Below, piece after piece: positions 46,747 to 54,660 of a DNA stretch of 64,000 nt. Made by a program: the position numbers and the translations under genes. Each line of letters starts with the position of its first letter. Positions within the stretch are counted from its first letter, which is position 1. Below the pieces are notes generated by a model. It worked only from the letters and a program-made list of their open reading frames with translations, was not told the DNA's origin and did not search any database. The stretch is from Nocardioides panaciterrulae (GTDB lineage Bacteria > Actinomycetota > Actinomycetes > Propionibacteriales > Nocardioidaceae), in NCBI RefSeq assembly GCF_013409645.1, contig NZ_JACCBG010000001.1, positions 3,656,001 to 3,720,000 on the forward strand. The letters run 5' to 3'.

Positions 46747-47700
46747 TCACTTGATCGCCAACGGGTTCACCGGCGAGCCGCTGGCCTGGTGCACCTTCAG
46801 CGGCGCGGCCGCGTAGAGGAAGGTGTACTGGCCGTCCGCGGCGCAGGACTCGGCGAGCTTCTCGAGGTCGCAGATCTCGGTGAGCGTGACGCCGAGGTTG
46901 CGCATCAGCGCGCAGTGCAGCGGCAGCGCGGTGCCGTTGTTGGGGTCGGTGGTCACCTCGTTGGCGATCGTGTCGGTGACCAGGTTGGGGATCTCCATGT
47001 CCTGGAACCACGACACCAGCTCGGGGCTGTAGACCAGGCCGGGCTCGCAGAAGCCCTCGTAGAACTTCTCGCCCTGCTCGAAGAAGAGCCGCAGGAAGTT
47101 GGTGCGGATGACCAGCACGTCGTGCGGCTCGATCTCGACGCCCTGGGCCTTCGCGCAGGCGAGCAGGTCCTCGTGGGTGAACGTCTCGGCCTTGTCCAGG
47201 TTGTCCTTGCCCCGGAACCGGGCCATGTCGAGCAGCACCCCGCGGCCGGCCACCCCGCGTTCGGCGATCGGCGCCACGCTCGCCCGGTCGAGACCTCCGA
47301 CGGTGGATCGGGCGTCGTAGCCGTTCCAGATCTGGCCGCCGTACCAGACGTGGCCGAGCGCGTCGTACTGCGTGGAGCCCTGCAGGAAGGCGTCGATCTT
47401 GTCGTCGGCGTAGTGCAGCCCACCTGGGAACTGGGGCGCGTCCGCGCCGTCCCACGAGGACTCGTCGAGGATCATCGTCTTGACCGCCGGCGAGCGCCCC
47501 GGCCAGACCGGGTCGCCCAGCGGGTCGCCGATCAGGCGCTGCAGCGTGAACACCTGTCCGGACCGGACGTGCCGGACCCCGCGCAGCACCTCCTCGGCGG
47601 TGAGGTAGTTCAGGGCGCCGACCTCGTCGTCGGGCCCCCACTTGCCCCAGTTCTTCGGGGAGTCCTTGAGCAGCTCATCCATGGTGGGGACGTCGGTCAT
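46747..47700 (-). CDS. Cyclase family protein (PF04199, metal-dependent hydrolase)
   Basis: Member of the family that includes bacterial kynurenine formamidase and putative polyketide cyclases (317 aa). The metal motif, usually HxGTHxDxxxH, appears as GSTQYDALGHVWYGG, with Gln-Tyr in place of the second His-x pair, so the first ligands differ. The late NGTALPLHCALMRNLG block is typical of the longer members. Being first in the acyl-CoA ligase operon, it could open a lactone or amide to release the acid used by the ligase (inference). There is a 26-bp gap before the ligase gene. Confidence 0.75.
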   Translation of the reverse strand: MTDVPTMDELLKDSPKNWGKWGPDDEVGALNYLTAEEVLRGVRHVRSGQVFTLQRLIGDPLGDPVWPGRSPAVKTMILDESSWDGADAPQFPGGLHYADDKIDAFLQGSTQYDALGHVWYGGQIWNGYDARSTVGGLDRASVAPIAERGVAGRGVLLDMARFRGKDNLDKAETFTHEDLLACAKAQGVEIEPHDVLVIRTNFLRLFFEQGEKFYEGFCEPGLVYSPELVSWFQDMEIPNLVTDTIANEVTTDPNNGTALPLHCALMRNLGVTLTEICDLEKLAESCAADGQYTFLYAAAPLKVHQASGSPVNPLAIK

Positions 47701-47734
47701 CTCAACCTCCGGGCAGACGTGTGGATCACGGGCG

Positions 47735-47763
47735 GACGATCGTCAACAACAGAACGATCGTTC
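47735..47763. promoter_or_regulatory. Two ACGATCGT palindromes upstream of the hydrolase operon
   Basis: GACGATCGTC (47735-47744) and GAACGATCGTTC (47752-47763) are perfect palindromes spaced 17 bases centre to centre. They lie between the divergent hydrolase and XRE-TetR genes, so they are likely sites for that regulator. Match to TetR-type operators is a general resemblance only. Confidence 0.6.
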
Positions 47764-47877
47764 GGGTGACTGAACAGGATGAGAGCAGCGTCACACGCCC
47801 CTCGGCCCGCGTCAACGCCTCTCAGGCAAATATCAGCCGAGGACCTGGCGCCGTGTCGCGAGGTCCGAACGGCCGGA

Positions 47878-47896
47878 TGTTCAGATATCCTGAACA
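47878..47896. promoter_or_regulatory. Palindrome and -10 box at the XRE-TetR start
   Basis: TGTTCAG ATATC CTGAACA is a perfect 7-bp inverted repeat ending two bases before the ATG. The TATCCT inside it lies seven bases before the ATG, as expected for a leaderless promoter. Autoregulation by occlusion is likely. Confidence 0.6.
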
Positions 47897-47898
47897 AC

Positions 47899-48795
47899 AT
47901 GGTCAGCATGGGAACCCTCGGTGCGGGCGAGGAGGTACGCCGCCAACGGCTGCTGCACGGCATCACCCTGCGCGAGCTGGCCGGCCGGCTCGGCGTCAGC
48001 GCGGCGACGGTGAGCGCCATCGAGAACGGGCGCACCCGCATCTCCCTCGAGCGGCTGCACCGGGTGGCGGAGGTCCTCGACGTCCCGGTCGCCACCCTGG
48101 TGCCCGGCGCCGCGACCACGCCCGTGGCCGCCCACCCCGCCCCCACGATCCCGGCCGAGCCCACCGTGGCCGCCCCGACCGGGCACTGGCGCGACTTCGC
48201 GCCGCTCCCGATCGACGGCGTGCTCGCCGGCGCGATCCGCGCCTTCGTGGCGATCGGCTACCACGGTGCGAGCATGCGCTCGATCGCCCAGCTGGCCGGC
48301 ATGAGCGTGCCGGGGGTCTACCACCACTACCCCAGCAAGCAGGACCTGTTGGTGCGCGTCTTCGACCTGACCATGACCGACCTGATCTGGCGCGTGGAGC
48401 AGGCCCGGGCGGAGGGTCGGGACCCGGTCGCGCGGGTCTCCCTGGTCGTCGAGGCGCTCGCCCTCTTCCACGCCCGCCGCAACGACCTGGCCTTCATCGG
48501 GGCCAGCGAGATGCGCAGCCTCGACCCCGAGAACTACCGGCGCATCGCCCGGCTGCGCAGCGACGTCCAGCGGCTGCTCGACGACCAGATCGCCGAGGCG
48601 ATCGCGGCCGGCGGCCTCGACGTCGCCTATCCCGCGGACGCCGGTAGGGCGATCGCCACGATGTGCACCTCGCTGGCGCAGTGGTTCCACCCCGGCGGAC
48701 CCACGACGCCGGAGCAGGTGGCGCGGGAGTACGCCCGGTTCGCGCTCAGCATGCTCGGCCTGCCACTCGAAGCCCGTCGAGTCGGCGCTCGTTGA
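47899..48795 (+). CDS. XRE-TetR fusion transcriptional regulator
   Basis: A 298-aa protein with two different DNA-binding domains. An N-terminal XRE/HTH_3 domain (about 8-64: LRELAGRLGVSAATVSAIENGR) is joined by a Pro/Ala linker to a TetR domain (about 95-150: GYHGASMRSIAQLAGMSVPGVYHHYPSKQDLL). A TetR ligand-binding part follows. Both helix-turn-helices look intact. It faces the PF04199-ligase-kinase-dehydrogenase operon and likely controls it. The ATG nearest the palindrome was chosen over one 120 bases upstream. Its last codons and stop are supplied by the first unit of a repeat array, giving the ending RVGAR. Confidence 0.85.
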   Translation: MVSMGTLGAGEEVRRQRLLHGITLRELAGRLGVSAATVSAIENGRTRISLERLHRVAEVLDVPVATLVPGAATTPVAAHPAPTIPAEPTVAAPTGHWRDFAPLPIDGVLAGAIRAFVAIGYHGASMRSIAQLAGMSVPGVYHHYPSKQDLLVRVFDLTMTDLIWRVEQARAEGRDPVARVSLVVEALALFHARRNDLAFIGASEMRSLDPENYRRIARLRSDVQRLLDDQIAEAIAAGGLDVAYPADAGRAIATMCTSLAQWFHPGGPTTPEQVAREYARFALSMLGLPLEARRVGAR

Positions 48796-48982
48796 CACCC
48801 ACGCACCGCCGAGTCGGCGCTCGTTGACACCCACACACCGCCGAGTCGGCGCTCGTTGACACCCCGGTACGTCAACCTGCGCCGACTCGACGTACACCCC
48901 GCGTCAACCAGCGCCGACTCGACGTACCCCCGCGTCAACCAGCGCCGACTCGACGTACCCCCGCGTCAACGAGCGCCGACTC
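48779..48982. repeat. Dispersed repeat array 4 (three forward, four inverted units)
   Basis: Forward cores at 48779, 48811 and 48843 (GAGTCGGCGCTCGTTGACAC), inverted units at about 48869, 48901, 48932 and 48963. The period is 31-32 bases. The last inverted copy keeps GTCAACGAGCGCCGACTC exactly, while the others carry CCT or CCA after GTCAA. The array lies between convergent genes; the first unit overlaps the regulator's stop codon. Confidence 0.95.
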
Positions 48983-48987
48983 GGCAG

Positions 48988-50280
48988 CTACCAGAGCTGC
49001 AGGGAGGCCCGGAAGATCGCGGCCACGTCCTCGGCGGTGACCTCCTTGGGGCAGGTGGCCAGCAGCCGCTGCTGCTTGAGCGTGCCCTCGACCAGGTCGT
49101 CGACGTCGGACTCGACGTAGCCGACCGCGCCGATCCCGTTCGGGATGTCGATGTCGCGCATCAGGTCGATGACCACCGACGGCAGCGTGTCGCGGTCCCC
49201 CTCGTCCGGCGACCGCGTCGGGTCCAGCAGCGCCGCCGCGCGCAGGTGCCGCTCCGGAGCCGCGTCGAAGGTGAACCGGAACGCCTCCGGCGCGGTGAGC
49301 GCCACCGACATGCCGTGCGGCACCATCGCGTGGTCCTCCGGGTAGTCCTTGGGGTGGAAGTCGCGAACCCGGCCGGCGATCGGGTAGCCGTTGGCGTGCG
49401 GGATGTGCACGCCGGCGTTGCCGAAGCCCATGCCGGCGAAGGTGGCGGCCAGGGCCATGTCCTGGCGGGCCTCGCGGTCGTCGCCGTGGTGGACGGCAGT
49501 GCGGAAGGCCTTGCCCAGCAGCGTCATCGCCTTCTCCGACCACATGTCCGCGATCGGGTTCGAGCCGCAGTAGGGCACCCGCTGCTCGGGCTGCTTGCGG
49601 TCGTAGGTGGTGTACCACCGAGCGGTGTAGCTCTCCAGCGCGTGGCAGAGGATGTCCATGCCGCTGGCCGCCGTCACGCCCGGGGGCTGGGTGAGGGTCA
49701 GGTCGGGATCGATGACGGCCAGGGTCGGGCGCAGCCGCGGGTGGCTGATGCCGGTCTTGACCTTCAGGCTGAGCACGTCGAGCACGCAGACGGTGGTGCT
49801 CTCGCTGCCGGTGCCGGCGGTGGTGGGGAGCGCGACCAGCGGCTTGAGCGGCCGCTCGGGGTTGCGCCCCTGCCCGACCGGGACGTTGACGTAGTCCATC
49901 AGCTCGCCGTCGTTGGTCATCATCAGGTTGATGGCCTTGGCCGTGTCGATGCTCGAGCCGCCGCCCACGGCGACGTACGCGTCGAACGGTCCGGCGTCGC
50001 GCGCGAAGTCCACGGCCTGCTGCAGGCTCTCGTCGGTCGGCTCGACGTGCGCACCGTCGAAGACCACGGCCTCGATGCCGAACCGGCCCATCTGGTCGGC
50101 GACCCGCTGCGGGAGCCCGGTCGAGCCCACGCCGGGGTCGGTGACGACGAGCGCGCGGGAGACGCCGTACTGGGAGAGGTCGTAGCCGACCTCGTCCGAC
50201 GCGCCGGGGCCGTACTTCAGCTGGGGCGCCCCGTAGGTGAAGACCGTCTCGGACTGCTGCTGTGCGTGCTGCTCCGACAT
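48988..50280 (-). CDS. Hydroxyacid-oxoacid transhydrogenase (ADHFE1-like iron alcohol dehydrogenase)
   Basis: Iron-type alcohol dehydrogenase (430 aa). Nucleotide region VAVGGGSSIDTAKA and the metal-site region with Asp-His pattern MDILCHALESYTA and the later HIPHANGYPIAG and MVPHGMSVALTAPEAF support the family. The inserted YGSNPIAD-like stretch and the GVHIPHANGYPIAGRV block are usual in hydroxyacid-oxoacid transhydrogenase, which oxidises 4-hydroxybutyrate to succinate semialdehyde while reducing 2-oxoglutarate. Other Fe-ADH activities are possible. AAGGAGG precedes the ATG by seven bases. Position next to a 4-hydroxyacid-like operon supports the assignment. Confidence 0.8.
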   Translation of the reverse strand: MSEQHAQQQSETVFTYGAPQLKYGPGASDEVGYDLSQYGVSRALVVTDPGVGSTGLPQRVADQMGRFGIEAVVFDGAHVEPTDESLQQAVDFARDAGPFDAYVAVGGGSSIDTAKAINLMMTNDGELMDYVNVPVGQGRNPERPLKPLVALPTTAGTGSESTTVCVLDVLSLKVKTGISHPRLRPTLAVIDPDLTLTQPPGVTAASGMDILCHALESYTARWYTTYDRKQPEQRVPYCGSNPIADMWSEKAMTLLGKAFRTAVHHGDDREARQDMALAATFAGMGFGNAGVHIPHANGYPIAGRVRDFHPKDYPEDHAMVPHGMSVALTAPEAFRFTFDAAPERHLRAAALLDPTRSPDEGDRDTLPSVVIDLMRDIDIPNGIGAVGYVESDVDDLVEGTLKQQRLLATCPKEVTAEDVAAIFRASLQLW

Positions 50281-50329
50281 CGCTGTCCTCCTTGCCCGGA
50301 TCCGTGCCGCCACCCTAGGCGGATGCGCC

Positions 50330-50335
50330 TAACCT
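50330..50335 (+). promoter_or_regulatory. Predicted -10 box of a leaderless promoter
   Basis: TAACCT lies six bases before the GTG of the metallophosphoesterase gene, with no ribosome site between. Confidence 0.4.
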
Positions 50336-50341
50336 GACGAG

Positions 50342-51289
50342 GTGCAGTTCGGTCAGTACCCCGCCCCGCGCCACGTCGTCGCCCACGTGAGCGACCCGCA
50401 CCTGCTCGCCGGCTCGCTGCAGTACGGCGTGATCGACACCGCGGCCCACCTCGAGCGGGCCCTGGCGCGGCTCGATGCGATCCGGCCCCGGCCGCAGGTG
50501 CTGGTGTTCACCGGCGACCTGGCCGACCGCGCCGAGCCGGCGGCGTACGCCCGGCTCCGCGAGCTCGTCGAGCCGGCCGCGGCCGCGATGGGCGCCGAGG
50601 TGGTGTGGGTGATCGGCAACCACGACGAGCGGGCGCCCTATGCGAAGGCTCTCTTCGACAGCGACGACGACGGCCCCCAGGACCGGGTGCACGAGGTCGA
50701 CGGGCTGCGGATCGTGGCCCTCGACACCAGCGTGCCGGGCTACCACCACGGCGAGATCGCCGACGACCAGCTGGCCTGGCTCGCCGAGGTGCTCGCGACG
50801 CCGGCGCCGCACGGCACCCTGCTGGCGCTGCACCACCCGCCGATCCCGGTGCCCATGCTGCGGGCGGCCGAGCTCATCGAGCTGCTCGACCAGCACCGCC
50901 TCGCCGAGGTGCTCGCCGGCTCCGACGTGCGCAGCATCCTCGGCGGCCACTTCCACTTCTCGAGCTTCTCCACCTTCGCCGGCATCCCGGTCTCGGTGGC
51001 CTCGGCGACCTGTTACGCCCTCGACCCCGGCGCGCGGGACCGGTTCCTGTCCAGCGTGGACGGGCACCAGGCGGTGAACATGCTGCACCTCTACGACGAC
51101 CGGGTCGTGCACACGATCGTGCCGGTGACGCCGGCGCCTGAAGTGGAGGGGTTCCCGGCCGCCGTCGAGGCCCAGGTCGAGGCGCTCACGCCCGAGCAGC
51201 GCCGCGACCTGGTCTCCCGCAAGGACTCCCCGCTCTACACCGGCGAGCTGCGGGTCGACGGGGTCGAGGAGGGCGGCGGCGCGCCCTGA
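50342..51289 (+). CDS. Metallophosphoesterase, CpdA/Icc-like
   Basis: Calcineurin-like phosphoesterase (315 aa). All five motif blocks are in order: SDPHL, GDLAD, GNHDE, LHHPP and GGHFHFS, giving a two-metal site of the class III cyclic-nucleotide phosphodiesterase type. Likely substrates are 3',5'-cAMP or other phosphodiesters; specificity cannot be fixed. The C-terminal 60 residues continue past the catalytic domain and are acidic. The GTG start has no Shine-Dalgarno and is best explained by leaderless translation. It is divergent from the transhydrogenase gene. Confidence 0.85.
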   Translation: MQFGQYPAPRHVVAHVSDPHLLAGSLQYGVIDTAAHLERALARLDAIRPRPQVLVFTGDLADRAEPAAYARLRELVEPAAAAMGAEVVWVIGNHDERAPYAKALFDSDDDGPQDRVHEVDGLRIVALDTSVPGYHHGEIADDQLAWLAEVLATPAPHGTLLALHHPPIPVPMLRAAELIELLDQHRLAEVLAGSDVRSILGGHFHFSSFSTFAGIPVSVASATCYALDPGARDRFLSSVDGHQAVNMLHLYDDRVVHTIVPVTPAPEVEGFPAAVEAQVEALTPEQRRDLVSRKDSPLYTGELRVDGVEEGGGAP

Positions 51290-51359
51290 CGGGGCGACGA
51301 CCGGCGCTACGGCCGGCGGCGCCCGGGGCGGGGCCGCCGCAGACCACCAGCGACCGGGC

Positions 51360-52145
51360 TCAGCCGGTGACGATGAGCCCGTAGTGGCCGTCGTACCTGC
51401 GATAGAGCACGCGGCCCTGCCCGGAGCCGGCGTCGAGGTAGAACACGAACGCCTCGGAGTCGGAGTCCAGCCGCGCCCGCGCCTCGTCGTCGGTCAGCCG
51501 CGGCGGTGGTGGTTCGAGGACCACCTCGGCGGCCGACTTCGCGACCGCCTCGGGGCCGGCGCCGCCCTGCACGGCGTAACCGCCCTCGGGGAGCCGGCGC
51601 ACCAGCGCGGGCTCGCCGGACTCGTTGTCGGTGTAGAGGAAGAAGTCGTGGTCGAGCGACTCCATGTCGTAGGCGGCCTCGTCCACGGTCAGCGGCTCCG
51701 CCGCGAAGGTCTTGCGCCGCATCAGCTCCCGACTCTCGGCGGGGCGCGGGTACCAGGCCACGGGCCGCCGCGGTACGTCGCCGTGCCGCCACTCGTGCTC
51801 GGCCTCGACCCCGGTCCAGCGGTGGCGGGTGCGGGTCCGGTCCTGCAGCTGGGTCAGGCGGCGACGCAGCCGGGACTCCAGCTCGTCGATGGCCTCGGTC
51901 ATCGACGGCGCGGCGGCCTGGGCGCGCAGCACGGTGCCGCCGACGTCGACGGTGGCCTCCGCGGTCGCCGGCACCTTCACCGCGGGGTCGTGACGCAGGC
52001 CGAGGACCACGTGGGCGCGCATGATCGGGTCCCGCGCCACCGCGAGCGCCACACCGACCTTCTCCTCGGCGTACGCACGCATCCGGGCGTCGACCTCGCC
52101 CCGCGCGGTGACCTCGATCGCCGCAGACCCCGCGGGCACCGTCAT
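51360..52145 (-). CDS. Ribosome hibernation factor, HPF/RafH-like with two C-terminal domains
   Basis: S30AE-family protein (261 aa). The N-terminal ribosome-binding domain (about 1-100) is followed by a linker and two copies of the sigma-54 modulation C-terminal domain. These are MRRKTFAAEPLTVDEAAYDM to about residue 200, and LTDDEARARLDSDSEAFVFY to the end; both contain the FFLYxD or FVFYLD strand. The duplicated C-terminal part and length recall mycobacterial RafH and Rv0079, hypoxia-induced DosR targets. The ATG has GGGAGGTGA nearby. It probably stabilises inactive ribosomes under low oxygen or starvation. Confidence 0.82.
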   Translation of the reverse strand: MTVPAGSAAIEVTARGEVDARMRAYAEEKVGVALAVARDPIMRAHVVLGLRHDPAVKVPATAEATVDVGGTVLRAQAAAPSMTEAIDELESRLRRRLTQLQDRTRTRHRWTGVEAEHEWRHGDVPRRPVAWYPRPAESRELMRRKTFAAEPLTVDEAAYDMESLDHDFFLYTDNESGEPALVRRLPEGGYAVQGGAGPEAVAKSAAEVVLEPPPPRLTDDEARARLDSDSEAFVFYLDAGSGQGRVLYRRYDGHYGLIVTG

Positions 52146-52215
52146 GGTCCTCACCTCCCGAGCCGCCGGCACGGCCGTCTCCCCCGATCCAAGGGGCGTC
52201 ACGTGGCTCGCCGTC

Positions 52216-52235
52216 AGTGGCCAAGGTCCCGGGTG
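52216..52235. promoter_or_regulatory. Possible DosR-like box upstream of the hibernation factor
   Basis: On the minus strand GGGACCTTGGCC (52230-52219) matches the left half and spacing of the mycobacterial DosR consensus; I count about 12 of 20 positions. It lies 74-85 bases before the hibernation gene and also 58 bases before capA. Motif match by eye only. Confidence 0.3.
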
Positions 52236-52287
52236 GGCGCGGCGGTCGACCCGGTACGCCGCGCCCCGGTCCCTCGATGCTGGATCC

Positions 52288-53406
52288 ATGACCGCACCCG
52301 GGGACGGGCCGGTGACGCTGCTGCTCTCCGGCGACGTGATGCTGGGTCGCGGCATCGACCAGGTACTCGCCCACCCGGGCGACCCGACGCTGACCGAGCC
52401 GTGCGTGCACGACGCGCGCCGCTACGTGGAGCTGTGCGAGGAGGTCTCCGGGCCGGTGCCGCGCGCCGTCGCGGACGGCTACCCGTGGGGCGAAGCGCTG
52501 GCCGAGCTGACCGGCCCGGGCGTCCACGTGCGGGTGCTCAACCTGGAGACCAGCATCACCGGCGGCGGCGAACCGGCGGCCGGCAAGACCGTGCACTACC
52601 GGATGAACCCCGCCAACCTCGGGGCGCTGCGCGCGGCCCGGCCCGACGTGTGCGTGCTGGCCAACAACCACGTGCTCGACTACGGGGCCGATGGACTGCG
52701 CGACACCCTCGAGGCGCTGGCGTCGGCGAAGATGGCGGTGGCCGGAGCCGGTCGCGACGTCGCCGAGGCGTGGACGCCGGCCCGCGCCCGCGTCGACGAG
52801 GACCGGCGGGTCGTGGTCCTGGCCTGGGGGCACCCGAGCGCCGGGGTGGCGCGCGCCTGGGCCGCCGGCCCGCACGAGCCCGGCGTCGCGCTGCTCCCCG
52901 ACCTCTCCGACGCCACCACCGTGGCGGTCGCCGGCCGGGTGCGCGCGGAGAAGTCCCGCGGCTCGATCGTCGTGGTGTCGCTGCACTGGGGCACCAACTG
53001 GGGCTGGACGGTGCCGGCCGAGCAGGTGCGCTTCGCCCACCGGCTGGTCGACGCGGGGGCCGACGTGGTGCACGGACATTCCTCGCACCACCCCCGCCCG
53101 CTCGAGGTGTACGCCGGCCGGCTGATCCTCTACGGCTGCGGCGACCTGGTGAACGACTACGAGGGGATCCGCGGCTTCGAGCGATACCGCGACGAGCTAC
53201 GGCTGCTCTACCGGGTCACGGTGACGACCGACGGCTCCCTGGCCGCGGCCGAACTCATCCCCTACCGGTCCCGGCGGCTGCGGCTGGAGCAGGCCGACCC
53301 GATCGACGCTCGCTGGCTGGCCGCCGCGCTCGATCGGTGGAGCCACCCCCGCGGGGTGCGGGTCCGGCGTACCTCGGCGAACCGGCTGGCGCTGGACGTC
53401 GCGTGA
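52288..53406 (+). CDS. CapA family protein (PGA capsule synthesis-like phosphoesterase fold)
   Basis: Metallophosphatase-fold protein of the CapA/PgsA family (372 aa). Blocks are LSGDVMLGRGID, LNLETSITGGG, VLANNHVLDYG, VVSLHWGTNWGW and HGHSSHHPRPLE, the last with several His near a likely metal site. Unlike CapA of Bacillus it has no signal peptide or membrane anchor, so a cytoplasmic role is possible and poly-glutamate export is not implied. No capBC genes are present. Part of this gene (52614-52752) has a decayed copy at 62158-62297. The ATG lies close to a start with weak ribosome site. Confidence 0.8.
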   Translation: MTAPGDGPVTLLLSGDVMLGRGIDQVLAHPGDPTLTEPCVHDARRYVELCEEVSGPVPRAVADGYPWGEALAELTGPGVHVRVLNLETSITGGGEPAAGKTVHYRMNPANLGALRAARPDVCVLANNHVLDYGADGLRDTLEALASAKMAVAGAGRDVAEAWTPARARVDEDRRVVVLAWGHPSAGVARAWAAGPHEPGVALLPDLSDATTVAVAGRVRAEKSRGSIVVVSLHWGTNWGWTVPAEQVRFAHRLVDAGADVVHGHSSHHPRPLEVYAGRLILYGCGDLVNDYEGIRGFERYRDELRLLYRVTVTTDGSLAAAELIPYRSRRLRLEQADPIDARWLAAALDRWSHPRGVRVRRTSANRLALDVA

Positions 53407-53469
53407 CTGCCGGCTGCCGCCGCCGGGTGTACCGGGCATGGAGCGAAGCGGTCGGGGTACGCGGCCACC

Positions 53470-54660
53470 ATGCCCGTGATCGACGCCGTCCTCGACTGGC
53501 TCGCGACCTCCGGCGCGATGGCCTGGGAGATCCTCTGGCCCCTCGTGCTGGGCTTCGCGCTCTCCGGCGCGGTGCAGGCGGTGGTGCGACGCGAGCAGGT
53601 GACCGGGCTGCTGAGCGGCGACTCACCGCGGCCTCTGGCGTGGGCGACCGGCCTCGGTGCGGCCTCCTCGTCGTGCTCCTACGCATCGGTGGCGCTGGCA
53701 CGCTCGCTCTTCCGCAAGGGTGCGAGCCTCACCGCGGCGATGGCCTTCGAGATCGCCTCGACCAACCTCGTGCTCGAGCTCGGCCTGATCCTCTGGCTGC
53801 TCATGGGCTGGCGGTTCACGCTGGCGGAGTTCGTCGGCGGGCCGCTGATGATCGTGGTGGTGGCGGTGCTGTTCCGGATGTTCGTGTCCCGACGGATCCA
53901 GGACGCGGCCCGTGAGCAGGCCGACCGTGGCCTGGCCGGCTCGATGGAGGGCCATGCCGCGATGGACATGTCGGTCCAGTCCGAGGGCGGCCTCTGGTGC
54001 CGGCTGTTCTCGCGCGCGGGCCTGGACTCGGTCGCGTCGTACTTCGTCATGGACTGGGCTTCGGTGCTGCGCGACATCGTCATCGGTGTGCTGATCGCCG
54101 GTGCGTTCGCCGCGTGGGTGCCCACCGACTGGCTGCACACGTTCTTCCTCGACGGGCACGGTCTGGCGGCGCAGGTCTGGGGGCCGGTGGTCGGACCGGT
54201 CGTGGCGATGCTGAGCTTCGTCTGCTCGGTGGGCAACGTGCCGCTGGCGGCGGTGCTGTGGAACGGCGGGATCAGCTTCGGCGGCGTGGTGTCGTTCCTC
54301 TTCGCCGACCTGATCATCGTGCCGATCATCGTGATCTACCGGAAGTACTACGGCACGGCGGCGGCGGTGCGGATCACCGGGCTGTTCTACCTCGCGATGG
54401 TCGCCGCGGGGTACGTCGTGGAGCTGCTGTTCGCGGTGCTGCACCTGACACCGACGTCGCGCAGTGCCACGGTGGTCGGGGCGCAGGTGTCGTGGGACTA
54501 CACGACCTGGCTGAACATCGTGTTCCTCGGCCTGGCCACGTTCCTGCTGGTCCACTTCACGCGGAACGGCGGCTGGCCGATGCTCAGCGAGATGGGCGGC
54601 GAGCCCGCCTCCCAGGACTCCTCCAGCGACCACTCCGGCCACGGGCAGCACGGTCACTGA
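53470..54660 (+). CDS. Permease of the DUF318/ArsP_1 family (PF03773)
   Basis: Membrane protein with about 9-10 helices (396 aa). The two related halves are visible: GLGAASSSCSYASVALARSL in the first and FVCSVGNVPLAAVLWNGG in the second, both with the Cys/Ser/Asn residues typical of this permease family. A hydrophilic loop (about 135-175) divides them and the C-terminus is His-rich (HSGHGQHGH), which may bind metal. Some members export organoarsenicals, but most are unassigned. It follows capA by 63 bases on the same strand and overlaps the ClC gene by seven bases tail to tail. Confidence 0.82.
   Translation: MPVIDAVLDWLATSGAMAWEILWPLVLGFALSGAVQAVVRREQVTGLLSGDSPRPLAWATGLGAASSSCSYASVALARSLFRKGASLTAAMAFEIASTNLVLELGLILWLLMGWRFTLAEFVGGPLMIVVVAVLFRMFVSRRIQDAAREQADRGLAGSMEGHAAMDMSVQSEGGLWCRLFSRAGLDSVASYFVMDWASVLRDIVIGVLIAGAFAAWVPTDWLHTFFLDGHGLAAQVWGPVVGPVVAMLSFVCSVGNVPLAAVLWNGGISFGGVVSFLFADLIIVPIIVIYRKYYGTAAAVRITGLFYLAMVAAGYVVELLFAVLHLTPTSRSATVVGAQVSWDYTTWLNIVFLGLATFLLVHFTRNGGWPMLSEMGGEPASQDSSSDHSGHGQHGH

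Noticed and set aside
48779..48982. Regularly spaced repeats that could be taken for a CRISPR array
   Set aside because: The gaps between 25-base units are only about 7 bases and near-identical, half the units are inverted, and no cas genes are present.
52288..53406. Poly-gamma-glutamate capsule operon
   Set aside because: Only a CapA-like protein is found, without signal peptide and without capB or capC.
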